64,000 nt of DNA, from positions 1-64,000 of the forward strand of contig NZ_JAAKEG010000008.1 of the NCBI RefSeq assembly GCF_011039075.1. The letters are read 5' to 3'. Origin of the DNA: Adlercreutzia sp. ZJ304 (GTDB lineage: Bacteria; Actinomycetota; Coriobacteriia; Coriobacteriales; Eggerthellaceae). Each line of letters starts with the position of its first letter. The stretch's first letter is position 1. Under the pieces are notes generated by a model. The model searched no databases and was not told the origin of the DNA. It was given only the letters and a program-made list of their open reading frames with translations. Made by a program: the position numbers and the translations under genes. This document shows positions 45,709 through 55,296 of the stretch, piece by piece.

Positions 45709-47172
45709 ATGTCTCTTAAATCTAAAACCATATCTTCCTTGGCTTGGAAACTGCTTGAACGAAGTGGAAGTTCTGTTGTTGGGCTTGTTGTTCAGATTGT
45801 CTTGGCGCGACTTCTTGCTCCGGAGGCTTTTGGTGCACTAGCTATCATGCTTGTCTTTGTGAATATTGGCAATGTAATAGTACAGTCAGGACTTAATACG
45901 GCATTAGTTCAATTCCCGGGCGTAAACGATGATGATTGCTCTACAGTATTTTGGCTATCGCTTTGTATATCAGTTGTTCTGTATGTACTTGTATTTCTTG
46001 CTGCTCCTGTAATAGCTTCTTTCTATAGTATGGATGAGCTTATATGGCCGCTTCGTGCTATGGCTCTCGTTCTTATAATTAATGCATACAATGCTGTACA
46101 AATTGCTATTGTTCAGAGAAATCTTGAACTTCGCAAAGTGTTTAATGCAACTATAGTTTCTGTTCTTATAAGTGGAACAATTGGAATTGGGCTTGCTTTT
46201 TGGGGCACTGGGCTTTGGGCATTAGTCGCACAACAGCTTATTTATCAACTTGTTAATTGTTGTGTTTTAGCGCTACAGGTTTCGTGGAGACCAAGACTAG
46301 TATTCAGCGCTTCTCGTGCAAAGAGGTTCTTTTCCTTTGGTTGGAAGCTTTTAGCTTCAGGATTGCTTGATGTAGGATATCAATCACTATCTGATCTTGT
46401 GATAGGTAAGCAGTTCTCGGCAACTCAGCTCGGTTATGTTTCTCAAGGTAAACGCTATCCACAAGCACTAGGTTCAATGTTAGATGGTGCAATTCAGCCT
46501 GTAATGCTTTCGGCAGTTAGTCGTGTTCAAGATGATCTTTCTTATGTAAAGCGTCTAGTGCGCAGGGCGCTCAAAACTTCTTGTTATCTTATTATGCCGT
46601 GTATGACGCTGTTTGCTTTAGTTGCAGAGCCTCTTGTAAGACTGCTTTTAGGTGAGCAGTGGCTACCTTGCGTATACTTCTTGCAAGTCTACTGCTTTAC
46701 TCAGGCACTGCTTCCTATTCACACATCTAATCTTCAAGCACTTAACGCTATGGGTAGAAGCGATCTTTTCTTAAAACTTGAACTTATAAAGAAATCTTAC
46801 GGACTTGTTTTTCTTTTAGTTACTGCGTTTGTATTTAAAGATATATATCTCATGATAGGTAGCTATCTTCTAAGTGGGATTATTTCTACTTTTGTAAACG
46901 CCTATCCAAACAAGCGTGTTATTGGGTATCCCTATATTGAGCAAGTGCGTGACATTACACCCGGTATAGTACTTTCTTTAATATCGGCAGCTATTGCATG
47001 GTCTGTTAGCTTACTAATGTTGCCCGACGGTATAACTATTTTGTTGCAGACAATTGTAATGGCGGCAGCTTACTTAGGTTTCTCTAAGCTATTTCATGTG
47101 GAAGCTTTGGAATATCTTCTTGCTACAGGCAAGGAACTGTTTGCAAGTAAAAGAAATCACATTGAGAGTTAG
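45709..47172 (+). CDS. Wzx-type polysaccharide flippase
   Basis: The protein has 487 aa with 12-14 hydrophobic helices. The N-terminus SKTISSLAWKLLERSGSSVVGLVVQIVLARLL, and the segment LAPEAFGALAIMLVFVNIGN, are typical of the MOP-superfamily lipopolysaccharide flippases (WzxC-like). It carries undecaprenyl-linked repeat units across the membrane. Together with the polymerase it marks this as a Wzx/Wzy-type pathway. Confidence 0.9.
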   Translation: MSLKSKTISSLAWKLLERSGSSVVGLVVQIVLARLLAPEAFGALAIMLVFVNIGNVIVQSGLNTALVQFPGVNDDDCSTVFWLSLCISVVLYVLVFLAAPVIASFYSMDELIWPLRAMALVLIINAYNAVQIAIVQRNLELRKVFNATIVSVLISGTIGIGLAFWGTGLWALVAQQLIYQLVNCCVLALQVSWRPRLVFSASRAKRFFSFGWKLLASGLLDVGYQSLSDLVIGKQFSATQLGYVSQGKRYPQALGSMLDGAIQPVMLSAVSRVQDDLSYVKRLVRRALKTSCYLIMPCMTLFALVAEPLVRLLLGEQWLPCVYFLQVYCFTQALLPIHTSNLQALNAMGRSDLFLKLELIKKSYGLVFLLVTAFVFKDIYLMIGSYLLSGIISTFVNAYPNKRVIGYPYIEQVRDITPGIVLSLISAAIAWSVSLLMLPDGITILLQTIVMAAAYLGFSKLFHVEALEYLLATGKELFASKRNHIES

Positions 47173-47234
47173 TTCAAATTGAAATCTATCTTTAATTGAA
47201 TATAAGCACTTTGAAAACTGAAGAGAGGGAATGT

Positions 47235-48356
47235 GTGAGTAATAACCGCATACTAGTTACTCGCTCATCTATGCCACCACTAGATGAGTATATATCCGAA
47301 ATTGCACCTCTTTGGGATAGCCATTGGCTTACCAATATGGGCGAGAAACACAAACAGCTAGAAGCTACATTGAAAGAGTTTTTAGGTGTAGACAATGTAG
47401 CTCTTTATGTAAACGGACACTCTGCACTTGAAGGTGTAATTGAATCTATGCGTCTTGGAAAAGATGGACGACGCAAAGTTATTACCACTCCATTTACTTT
47501 CGCTTCAACTACACATGCTATTGTACGTAAAGGACTAGAGCCTGTATTTGCCGACATTAAGCCTGATGACTACACAATAGATCCCGCAAGCATTGAGAGA
47601 CTTATTGATGAATCAACTTGCGCAATAGTGCCTGTTCATGTTTATGGCAATCTGTGTGATACAGATGCTATCCAAGAACTTGCAGACAAACACAATCTAA
47701 AAGTTATATACGATGCTGCACATGCATTCGGAGTTAAACGCGATGGTGTAAGTGCAGCTACCTTTGGTGATGCGTCTATGTTTAGTTTTCATGCCACTAA
47801 AGTGTTTAACACAATAGAGGGTGGAGCAGTTTGCTTCAAAGATTCTGAGTTAAAAGATGTTCTAAACCAGTGGAAGAACTTCGGCATTACAGGACCTGAG
47901 AGTGTTGAATACGTAGGCGGCAATGCCAAGATGAATGAATTCTGTGCTGCTATGGGAATTTGTAATTTACGACATTTAGACGATGAAATTTTGAAACGTA
48001 AAAAGATATCAGAGCATTATTGGGAACTTTTAGGAAGTATCCCCGGCATTAAGATATGCATACCGCCAGACAACATAAAACACAATTATGCCTATCTACC
48101 TGTTGTATTTGAAGATTCTTTTGGTGCAACTCGCGATGATGTATTTGATGCTCTTGCTAAAGAAAGTATTGGTGCTCGTAAATATTTCTATCCTCTCGTA
48201 AGCGACTATGAATGCTATAGGGGTCGCTTTGAAAGTGGCGATACTCCAGTAGCTAAATACGTGGCATCAAGAGTACTGACACTCCCGCTCTATGCAGATT
48301 TATCTTTTGATGATATTGAGAAGATTTACGAAATCGTACTAGGGCAAAGTCAATGA
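47235..48356 (+). CDS. DegT/DnrJ/EryC1/StrS PLP aminotransferase
   Basis: The protein has 373 aa from a GTG at 47235 with AGAGGGA upstream; an in-frame TTG at 47196 has no such site. The fold-I PLP pocket is shown by VNGHSALEGVIESM, FADIKPDDYTIDP, YDAAHAFG and the Lys-containing SFHATKVFNTIEGGAV. These enzymes usually aminate keto-sugars bound to nucleotides (for example QdtB, WecE, DesI). In this cluster, a non-sugar oxo substrate is also possible. Coupled to the next gene by ATGA. Confidence 0.9.
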   Translation: MSNNRILVTRSSMPPLDEYISEIAPLWDSHWLTNMGEKHKQLEATLKEFLGVDNVALYVNGHSALEGVIESMRLGKDGRRKVITTPFTFASTTHAIVRKGLEPVFADIKPDDYTIDPASIERLIDESTCAIVPVHVYGNLCDTDAIQELADKHNLKVIYDAAHAFGVKRDGVSAATFGDASMFSFHATKVFNTIEGGAVCFKDSELKDVLNQWKNFGITGPESVEYVGGNAKMNEFCAAMGICNLRHLDDEILKRKKISEHYWELLGSIPGIKICIPPDNIKHNYAYLPVVFEDSFGATRDDVFDALAKESIGARKYFYPLVSDYECYRGRFESGDTPVAKYVASRVLTLPLYADLSFDDIEKIYEIVLGQSQ

Positions 48357-49657
48357 ATCTGAACGGAAAAAAGTTGCTAATTCTTGGTGGAGCCGACCAG
48401 CATTGTAAACTTGTTGAAGCTGCACATCATCTAGGTGTAGTTTCTTATGTGGTTGATTATCTTGACAATTCTCCAGCAAAAGAATTAGCCGACTGTTCGG
48501 CGAAAATCGATATATTCAATACTGAAGAGATGGTTCGATATTGTAAATTAGAGGGTATTGATGGAGCGATTTCGGCATGGCTTGATCCTTGCCAAATTCC
48601 CTATCGCCTTCTCTGTAGTCGAATGGGTTTTCCGTGTTATGGAAATGACTTTGCATTTGCTACCATGACAGATAAATCTCTTTTTAAATCATATTGTTCA
48701 AAATATGGCGTTAACACTATTCCTTATGAGTGCGGGTTTCCTGATGAATTAATGGAATCTGGTAATGAACTCGGTTTTCCATTGTTTGTTAAGCCAGTTG
48801 ATAGTAGGGGGTCGCGTGGCCAGGGCATTTGCCATAACAAGACTGAATTATTCCGTATATTGACGACGGCATCGAAAGAGTCAGCTGATGGGCGAGTTAT
48901 AGTAGAACAATATATGAACGATGCAGATGATATATCCGTTACATATTTCTTTATTGATGGGCATGCGTATCTGGAGCGTTTGTCTGACAGGCTTCTTGGT
49001 AGTCTAAAAGATGACTTGGGTAATGTTGCTATCGGAACAGTATCTCCATCGAGACATGCTGAAGAATATATGGCAAAAGTGAATCGCAAAGTTATTTCAA
49101 TGCTTAAGAGTCTTGGGTGTGAAAATGGTCCTGCTTTCATGCAAGGTTTTGTAAAAGATGGAGAGTTTTATTTCTATGATCCAGGATTAAGATTTCCTGG
49201 GGGAGATTATGAGAGAGCGCTGAAAAAAGCAATTGGTGTAGATTTTGCAGAATTGCTAGTTGAGTTTGCCTTAACTGGAAGTATGTCATCATGCGATTTA
49301 GAAATTGATAGTAAACCCTATCTTTTAAACGATATGTTCGAAGTGATACATGATGTAACTGTCCGGTCTGGCAAGATTGTTTCTATTGAGGGGATTTCTG
49401 CAGCAAGAAAAATTAATGGGGTAGTTTCCGTTAATTGCAGAAAGATTCCCGGTGATATTGTAGCTCCTCTTGCTGATGTGGGTAGAAGGGCGGTGGAAGT
49501 TAATTTCTTGTCGGATACTATTGATGAAGCTATTCGTATTTCGAAGCACATCAATGAATGTATTCAAATTATGGACACAAGTGGCGATATGAAAGTTTCT
49601 TCAATGACCGATGCTCTTGTGTTGTGGGCAGAGCATGCATCTTTAGAGGATAGATAA
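48353..49657 (+). CDS. ATP-grasp carboxylate-amine ligase
   Basis: The protein has 434 aa. The N-terminal Rossmann-like domain (KLLILGGADQHCKLVEAAHHLGVV) and the ATP-grasp core (FPLFVKPVDSRGSRGQGI, VIVEQYMNDADDISVTYFF, FYFYDPGLRFPGGDYE) match the PurK/carbamoyl-phosphate-synthase-like ATP-grasp group. Such enzymes activate a carboxylate as acyl phosphate and join it to an amine or thiol. The substrate is unknown; in context it could ligate the product of the neighbouring pathway. ATGA and TAATG overlaps on both sides imply tight coupling. Confidence 0.88.
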   Translation: MNLNGKKLLILGGADQHCKLVEAAHHLGVVSYVVDYLDNSPAKELADCSAKIDIFNTEEMVRYCKLEGIDGAISAWLDPCQIPYRLLCSRMGFPCYGNDFAFATMTDKSLFKSYCSKYGVNTIPYECGFPDELMESGNELGFPLFVKPVDSRGSRGQGICHNKTELFRILTTASKESADGRVIVEQYMNDADDISVTYFFIDGHAYLERLSDRLLGSLKDDLGNVAIGTVSPSRHAEEYMAKVNRKVISMLKSLGCENGPAFMQGFVKDGEFYFYDPGLRFPGGDYERALKKAIGVDFAELLVEFALTGSMSSCDLEIDSKPYLLNDMFEVIHDVTVRSGKIVSIEGISAARKINGVVSVNCRKIPGDIVAPLADVGRRAVEVNFLSDTIDEAIRISKHINECIQIMDTSGDMKVSSMTDALVLWAEHASLEDR

Positions 49658-51066
49658 TGGATTATTGTGATAATACTTTTCCATTAGAAGTTAATTTAAC
49701 GGGATTATTAAGTAAATATGCTGCCGAACTTAAATACGAGAATATTCCTGAACATATTTTGGAGCGCGCAAAATATCATTTGCTAGATTTTATAGCGGTC
49801 GTACATGCGGGATATAGAGTGAATTCCGGATTCAATATTGCGCTTGCAGATATTGTTCTTCAGGATAGCAAAAAGGGTGCCTCGAGTATCTTTTTCAAAG
49901 AAGGTAAGTATTCTGTACTAGATGCTGCGATGATTAATGCGGCATATGCGCATGGCGCTGACATGGATGACGGAAATAAGCAGGCGGCGGGTCATATTGG
50001 GACCCATATAGTGCCGGCCATTATGGCTCTTGCTGAAGAAAGAGAGCTTTCGAATGGGGCGCTGATTGAGGCAATGATTATCGGATATGACATATACAGT
50101 CGTCTTGGCGCTGCCTGTATGCCAGAAATGATTGAGAGAGGATTTCATTCAACTGGAACAGTTGGGGCAATTGCTGTTGCGGTTGCTTGCGCAAAGATAA
50201 TAGGTCTCAATCAATCACAGATCTATAGTGCAATTTCTTTAGCTTGTACTCAATCTTCGGGCCTTTTGCTTGTGGGTGAAACTGGACAAGAAGCTAAACC
50301 TTTGAATCCTGCTAGAGCTGCTTATTCTGGGATGTTGTCTGCTCTGTTGGCAGAGCGAGGTGTTGTTGCTTCGGAGCATCCTCTTGAGAGTGCAAGAGGA
50401 TGGCTGCAAGCTATGACATCAAAACCTAATATTAATGTAATTCTAGGTGGACTAGGAAAGCGTTTTGGTATAGCTGAATGTTATATGAAAGCCTATCCGT
50501 CTTGTCGACATACTCACGGCGGAATTGAGGCAGCTCTGTTTCTAAGGAACAAAGTCGATTACAAATCTTTAGAGCATATACTTGTGCGTACTTATGGACA
50601 TGCTATTGAACTTGCAGGTCAAATAAAGAAGCCCCAAACGACAGCCGAAGCGAAGTTTTCAATTTATTATGCGGTGGCTACTGCTTTTGTGACAGGGCAT
50701 TTCGATCTTTCTGATTTAGAAATTAATACAATTCCGGAAGAGGTTGATAAATTAATCGATGTTATAGAAATCGTTGAAGATCCATCGCTTGAGCGACCAT
50801 CAGAAGGTATTCGCGGTGCTGAATTAATTGTAAAGACAATAGGTGGAAATGAATTTAAGCATGCTATTCCTGTACCAAAAGGAGATCCAGAGAATCCATT
50901 TACACTCGATGATTTGAAGCTGAAACTGAAGAATTGTTGTATTAAGTCAAGTGGCGTAAATATAGCGAATAAAGATGTTGATGAATTTGTATTGCGATGC
51001 TTTGAAATGTGGAGCGACACTAAGGCGCCTTTTCGTTTTCCATGCAGTCTAGGATGGGATGGTTAG
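49657..51066 (+). CDS. MmgE/PrpD-family dehydratase-like enzyme
   Basis: The protein has 469 aa, full length for MmgE/PrpD. Motifs include GADMDDGNKQAAGHIGTHIVPA, GYDIYSRLGAA, FHSTGTVGAIAVAVA and MKAYPSCRHTHGGIEAAL. Characterised members are 2-methylcitrate dehydratase, cis-aconitate decarboxylase and iminodisuccinate epimerase. All act on tricarboxylate or dicarboxylate substrates. Which reaction applies here cannot be decided. It lies directly after the ATP-grasp gene and 1 bp before the aldo-keto reductase. Confidence 0.9.
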   Translation: MDYCDNTFPLEVNLTGLLSKYAAELKYENIPEHILERAKYHLLDFIAVVHAGYRVNSGFNIALADIVLQDSKKGASSIFFKEGKYSVLDAAMINAAYAHGADMDDGNKQAAGHIGTHIVPAIMALAEERELSNGALIEAMIIGYDIYSRLGAACMPEMIERGFHSTGTVGAIAVAVACAKIIGLNQSQIYSAISLACTQSSGLLLVGETGQEAKPLNPARAAYSGMLSALLAERGVVASEHPLESARGWLQAMTSKPNINVILGGLGKRFGIAECYMKAYPSCRHTHGGIEAALFLRNKVDYKSLEHILVRTYGHAIELAGQIKKPQTTAEAKFSIYYAVATAFVTGHFDLSDLEINTIPEEVDKLIDVIEIVEDPSLERPSEGIRGAELIVKTIGGNEFKHAIPVPKGDPENPFTLDDLKLKLKNCCIKSSGVNIANKDVDEFVLRCFEMWSDTKAPFRFPCSLGWDG

Positions 51067-52029
51067 ATGAAAGCAATTTTTGGAACCATGAATATTGGCC
51101 AGCAAGTATTCGTTCAAGATGCTATAGATATGCTGGGCGCTTTCAAAAGTGCTGGTGGTACAGAAATTGATACGGCTTATGTGTACAACGATGGTGCTTG
51201 TGAAAGTCTTTTGGGTGAATGTTTTAAGTCTTTTGATATTTCAGGGTTCTCCGTTGCTACTAAAGCAAATCCCCGGGTTACAGGAACACTTGATAGAGCG
51301 TCAGTTGTTATGCAACTCAATGAGTCTCTCATACGTATGGACTTAAAATCTGTTGATGTTTTTTATCTCCATTTTCCCGATAGAAGCACTCCTATTGGAG
51401 ATGCAATTGAGGGATGTGTCGAACTTTATTCTGAAGGAAAATTTAAAGAATTGGGAGTGAGTAACTTTCCATTAGAACTCATTGAAGAGATGATTCCGAT
51501 TTGCGAGAAGTTAGGGTGTCCTAGACCTACTGTTTTTGAGGGCGTATACAACGTTTTAAGTCGTAATGCAGAAAGCGAACTTTTTCCATATCTCGACAGT
51601 CTTGGTATGCGTTTTTATGCATATAACCCATTGGCAGGGGGTATGCTTACCGGCAAATATGAAGACATCAATACTAGACCTAATAGCGGTCGTTTTGCCT
51701 TACGAGCGAAAAGCTATCAAGGACGTTATTGGAAAGAATCATACTTTGAGGCTATTGTGCTCATCTCTGAAGCATGCAAGCTATGCAATATTTCAGTTGC
51801 GGAAGCGGCATATCGATGGCTCGCTAATCATTCGATGCTGAATAAGGATCGAGGTGATGGTGTCATTGTCGGAGCTTCGAGCATGAGTCAGCTTAAACAG
51901 AATCTTGATAGTCTTAATAAACTTGCTTTGCCAAGTATGATTGTTGAGGCTATGGATAGTGCTTGGGGGCTTACAGCCAAAGATTCACCTGAATATTACC
52001 GCTTTTATTCCGATGGAAAAGTGATATAG
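51067..52029 (+). CDS. aldo-keto reductase (AKR7-like)
   Basis: The protein has 320 aa. It has an AKR barrel with the catalytic tetrad in EIDTAYVYNDGACE (Asp, Tyr), TKANPR (Lys) and FYLHFPDRSTP (His). The YLHFPD and YNPLAGGMLTGKY segments are characteristic of the AKR7 aflatoxin-aldehyde-reductase group. It would use NADPH to reduce an aldehyde. Next to a decarboxylase that could make an aldehyde from a 2-oxo acid, this is a natural next step, but that link is inference. Confidence 0.92.
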   Translation: MKAIFGTMNIGQQVFVQDAIDMLGAFKSAGGTEIDTAYVYNDGACESLLGECFKSFDISGFSVATKANPRVTGTLDRASVVMQLNESLIRMDLKSVDVFYLHFPDRSTPIGDAIEGCVELYSEGKFKELGVSNFPLELIEEMIPICEKLGCPRPTVFEGVYNVLSRNAESELFPYLDSLGMRFYAYNPLAGGMLTGKYEDINTRPNSGRFALRAKSYQGRYWKESYFEAIVLISEACKLCNISVAEAAYRWLANHSMLNKDRGDGVIVGASSMSQLKQNLDSLNKLALPSMIVEAMDSAWGLTAKDSPEYYRFYSDGKVI

Positions 52030-52030
52030 C

Positions 52031-53158
52031 ATGCAAGCAACGAAGTTTATTGAAGCTCTCTCTGATGTGGGAGTTAGATTCTACACTGGTGTACCTGATT
52101 CTTATTTATACGAGTTTTGCGCTGAATTACAAACATATTGCAACCACAATAGCAACGTAGTTGCCGCCAATGAGGGAAACGCTATTGGCATTGCGGTGGG
52201 TCACTATTTAGCAACAGGCGAAGTGCCACTTGTATATATGCAAAACTCTGGACTTGGAAATGCTATCAATCCGCTTGTTTCTCTTGCATGTCGTGAAATG
52301 CTCGGTATTCCGATAATATTACTTATTGGTTGGAGAGGTGATCCGTGGCATTTGGACCATGTGCAGCATAAGCTACAAGGGGAAATCACCCCATCTTTAC
52401 TTAGTGATATAGGAATTCCGTATATAGTACTTAATGATGAACAATCTGAGACTTTTTATGCTGTAACTCAAATGGTGTCAAAAGCACGCGATGAAAACAT
52501 GCCAGTCGCTATTCTTGTGCCGAAGGACATATTCAGCGGTCTTAAAAGTTCTATTATCGGCAAGAAGCTGCTCTTAAGTAGAGAAGAAGCTATAGAAGTT
52601 GTTCTCGATTCAGCTCCTGCTGATAGCCTCTATTCGGCTACTACAGGTCGCGCTGCAAGGGAGCTTTATTATTTGAGAGAGGCTCGAGGAGAGAATCATT
52701 CTTGCGATTATTTGAATGTTGGCTCAATGGGACATGCGTCTTCGATCGCTTTAGGAATAGCTCTGGCTGTACCAGACAGACAGGTTATATGTCTTGATGG
52801 AGATGCTGCAGCGATTATGCATATGGGTGCTTTTACTATGCCCTCGCGATATGAAGCTCCCAATTTTCTTCATATAGTACTTAATAATGGTATGCATGAG
52901 TCAGTTGGTGGTCGACCATCAGCTGGACAAGATATTGATCTAACGACGATTGCAGCAGCATGCGGCTATGAGACTGTTGGCGGTCCTGTTTTTTGCACCG
53001 ATGATATTTCTTGGGCTGCTGAAGAACTATGCAAGAAGAATAATGCTGCATTTCTCGATGTTTATATTCGTCCTGGAATTCGATCCGATATTCCGGGACT
53101 TGAGATTAACCCTACAGATATGAAGAGCTGTTTGATGCGAGAGCTTAGATCTGATTAA
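52031..53158 (+). CDS. phosphonopyruvate decarboxylase-like TPP enzyme
   Basis: The protein has 375 aa with both halves of the TPP fold: the PYR domain (GVPDSYLYEF, AANEGNAIGIAVGHYLATG, YMQNSGLGNAINPL) and the PP domain with the metal site GDAAAIMHMG...LNNG. The NGMHESVGGRPS motif matches Ppd (NGxHxSxGGQxT), rather than acetolactate synthase. Ppd converts 3-phosphonopyruvate to phosphonoacetaldehyde; sulfopyruvate decarboxylase is a close relative. No PEP mutase is found in the window, so the substrate is open. Confidence 0.88.
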   Translation: MQATKFIEALSDVGVRFYTGVPDSYLYEFCAELQTYCNHNSNVVAANEGNAIGIAVGHYLATGEVPLVYMQNSGLGNAINPLVSLACREMLGIPIILLIGWRGDPWHLDHVQHKLQGEITPSLLSDIGIPYIVLNDEQSETFYAVTQMVSKARDENMPVAILVPKDIFSGLKSSIIGKKLLLSREEAIEVVLDSAPADSLYSATTGRAARELYYLREARGENHSCDYLNVGSMGHASSIALGIALAVPDRQVICLDGDAAAIMHMGAFTMPSRYEAPNFLHIVLNNGMHESVGGRPSAGQDIDLTTIAAACGYETVGGPVFCTDDISWAAEELCKKNNAAFLDVYIRPGIRSDIPGLEINPTDMKSCLMRELRSD

Positions 53159-53218
53159 AACTACAACGATGGATTTTATTATTTGCAACTTGAAAATCAA
53201 AGATTGAAGGGGTCTTGG

Positions 53219-54124
53219 ATGACAACTATGGATGAGACAAGGGACTTTCTGGGAAGCATTGGTTTACCCAAAGGTGATGCATATGACTTACCGGTTTCTC
53301 AGAAGAGGTTTACCGATGGAGCACAGTATCGATTTGAAGTGCCTGGCATTCAAGGTCCAGCCGCTATGCGAGCACTGCTAGAAAAACTTCATGAATATGA
53401 AATTGATATACATCGCGTTACGCAGACTAAGGGAATTATGTCGCTACTTGATAGCGAAATTGAGCAGATGGTTTCTCTTGCTTCCAAGTATCGCACTCAA
53501 TTAATTCTTGCTATTGGTCCGCGAGCAACAACGGACACTTCTGCTTCGGCTAAGACCGAAGAGGGCAAGAGAATTGGCTATCGTTTGCGCGGTCAAGAAC
53601 AGATTGTGCGAGCAATTGAAGAAGTTAAACGTGCTGCTAAATTTGGAGTTCGTGGTTTTCTTGTCTATGACGAGGGCTGTCTGTGGGTACTAAATGAAGC
53701 GCGCAAGGTTGGAGAGATTCCGATAGATTGTCACTTTAAGATGTCAGCGCATGCTGGAATATCTAATCCTTGCTCTGCAAAGTTGTTTGAATCCATAGGG
53801 CTTGATAGCATTAATCCGGTGCGCGATATACAGCTTCAAATGCTTGCAGCGATACGTCAAGCAGTCAACATTCCTATTGACATTCATACTGAAAATCCGA
53901 CTTCTTCTGGTGGTTTTATTCGTCATTACGAGGTTCCTGAAATGATTCGTGTGGCAGCTCCTGTTTACCTCAAAACTGGCGGGAGTGTTGCTGGCACACA
54001 TAGCTGGGATACAACAGTTGAACAGGCTTGTCAGCGTGCAAAACAGGTTGCACTTGTGAAGCGCATTATTGATGAGTACTACCCTGAGGCGATTGCTTCA
54101 CCTGCAGGTTCGATCGGTTGGTAA
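53219..54124 (+). CDS. U32-peptidase-like TIM-barrel protein
   Basis: The protein has 301 aa from the ATG at 53219, with GAAGGGG upstream; an earlier in-frame TTG at 53183 has no ribosome site. The sequence has repeated beta-alpha units (YRFEVPGIQGPAAMRALLEK, IHRVTQTKGIMSLLD, LILAIGPRA, GFLVYDEGCLWVL, INIPIDIHTENP-like). This pattern resembles the family annotated as peptidase U32-like barrel proteins. No protease residues can be pointed to, and many U32-type proteins are not peptidases. It probably binds a small acid or phosphate compound in this pathway; function not known. Confidence 0.6.
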   Translation: MTTMDETRDFLGSIGLPKGDAYDLPVSQKRFTDGAQYRFEVPGIQGPAAMRALLEKLHEYEIDIHRVTQTKGIMSLLDSEIEQMVSLASKYRTQLILAIGPRATTDTSASAKTEEGKRIGYRLRGQEQIVRAIEEVKRAAKFGVRGFLVYDEGCLWVLNEARKVGEIPIDCHFKMSAHAGISNPCSAKLFESIGLDSINPVRDIQLQMLAAIRQAVNIPIDIHTENPTSSGGFIRHYEVPEMIRVAAPVYLKTGGSVAGTHSWDTTVEQACQRAKQVALVKRIIDEYYPEAIASPAGSIGW

Positions 54125-54146
54125 AGAGCATAGAGGAAAGGATCCT

Positions 54147-55286
54147 ATGAGACATCATCTTTATAACCCCGGTTTTATGTTCGTTAAGGAACCAATTGAG
54201 TTTAATAAGCATACCGATTCTGAGTTGTTACGTTTCTGTCTTGGTGCAACTATGTATATGCCTGGGACACAGGACTTTGCTGGTAAGATAATTTCTGGCT
54301 GGCTGCCTGAACTAACATCTATGGTTCTATGTTTCGAGGATGCGTGTCCTGCGGACAAAGTATATGAAGCTGAAGCCAATTCGCTTGCGCTGCTTGATAT
54401 CTTGGTAGATGCAATTGAGGATGGAAGTCTTGATATCGATAGAGTTCCTTTAATATTTTGCCGTGTTCGTTCGATTGGACAATTTCATCGTTTTGCTCAG
54501 CAGCTGACAGTGCGTCAATCAAAGCTTTTGTGCGGGTTTAATTTTCCTAAATTTAATAGCCGCAATGGTGAGGCATATTTCAACTATCTCAAACAACTCA
54601 ATGATGAGCTCGGAGAAATTCTCTACGGTATGCCTATTCTTGAGGATTCTAAGGTTGCGTTCAAAGAGAGTCGCATGGGTGAGCTTATGGCGGTGCGCGA
54701 AATCCTAGATGACTATAAAGATATTGTTTTGCAGGTACGAGTTGGTGCTACTGACTTTAGTAGTTGCTTTGGTGCTCGTCGTGGTGTTGATTATTCTATC
54801 TACGATATTCTGACTGTACGAGAAATTTTAAGTGACATTTTAAATGTTTTTAGTCGTAATAACGATTATGTTGTATCTGGACCTGTATGGGAGTACTTTC
54901 GCGCTCCTAAGGAAATGATGTTTGAAGATTTACCTAAAATTGATATCGAAGATAGACTTCTGAGACGTCATCGTATTTTCAACGAGGAAGTCGACGGTCT
55001 ATTACGTGAGGTGATTCTCGATAAGGCTAACGGTTTTGTTGGTCGTACGGTTATCCATCCAACCCATATAAGGTTTGTCAATGCATTACAAGCGGTTACA
55101 CGTGAGGAATATAACGATGCGATGCAAATACTTAACACAAACAGTGGAGTGGTAAAAAGCACGCAAGCTAACAAAATGAATGAAATAGCTCCTCATACTA
55201 ACTGGGCACGTAAAGTAGCCATGCGCGCAAAAGCATATGGTGTTATTGAAAACGAGAAGAGATACGTTGAGCTTTTCGGTGTATAA
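54147..55286 (+). CDS. CitE-like C-C bond lyase (HpcH/HpaI superfamily)
   Basis: The protein has 379 aa from the ATG at 54147, preceded by GAGGAAAGGA. It is longer than CitE (about 290 aa). The segments LGATMYMPGTQDFAGKI, MVLCFEDACPADK and RTVIHPTHIRFVNAL follow the citrate-lyase beta / malyl-CoA lyase plan: an Arg- and Glu/Asp-bearing TIM barrel and a late HP motif. It appears closest to the C-C_Bond_Lyase group (PF15617) known from tellurium-resistance biosynthetic operons, though no ter genes are present here. Expected to make or break a C-C bond next to a carboxylate. Confidence 0.75.
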   Translation: MRHHLYNPGFMFVKEPIEFNKHTDSELLRFCLGATMYMPGTQDFAGKIISGWLPELTSMVLCFEDACPADKVYEAEANSLALLDILVDAIEDGSLDIDRVPLIFCRVRSIGQFHRFAQQLTVRQSKLLCGFNFPKFNSRNGEAYFNYLKQLNDELGEILYGMPILEDSKVAFKESRMGELMAVREILDDYKDIVLQVRVGATDFSSCFGARRGVDYSIYDILTVREILSDILNVFSRNNDYVVSGPVWEYFRAPKEMMFEDLPKIDIEDRLLRRHRIFNEEVDGLLREVILDKANGFVGRTVIHPTHIRFVNALQAVTREEYNDAMQILNTNSGVVKSTQANKMNEIAPHTNWARKVAMRAKAYGVIENEKRYVELFGV

Positions 55287-55296
55287 AGGTAATGCG

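Noticed and set aside
54147-55286. CitE-like protein as PEP mutase
   Set aside because: EDACPADK resembles the CitE acidic motif; the PEP mutase EDKxxxxxNS arrangement is absent.
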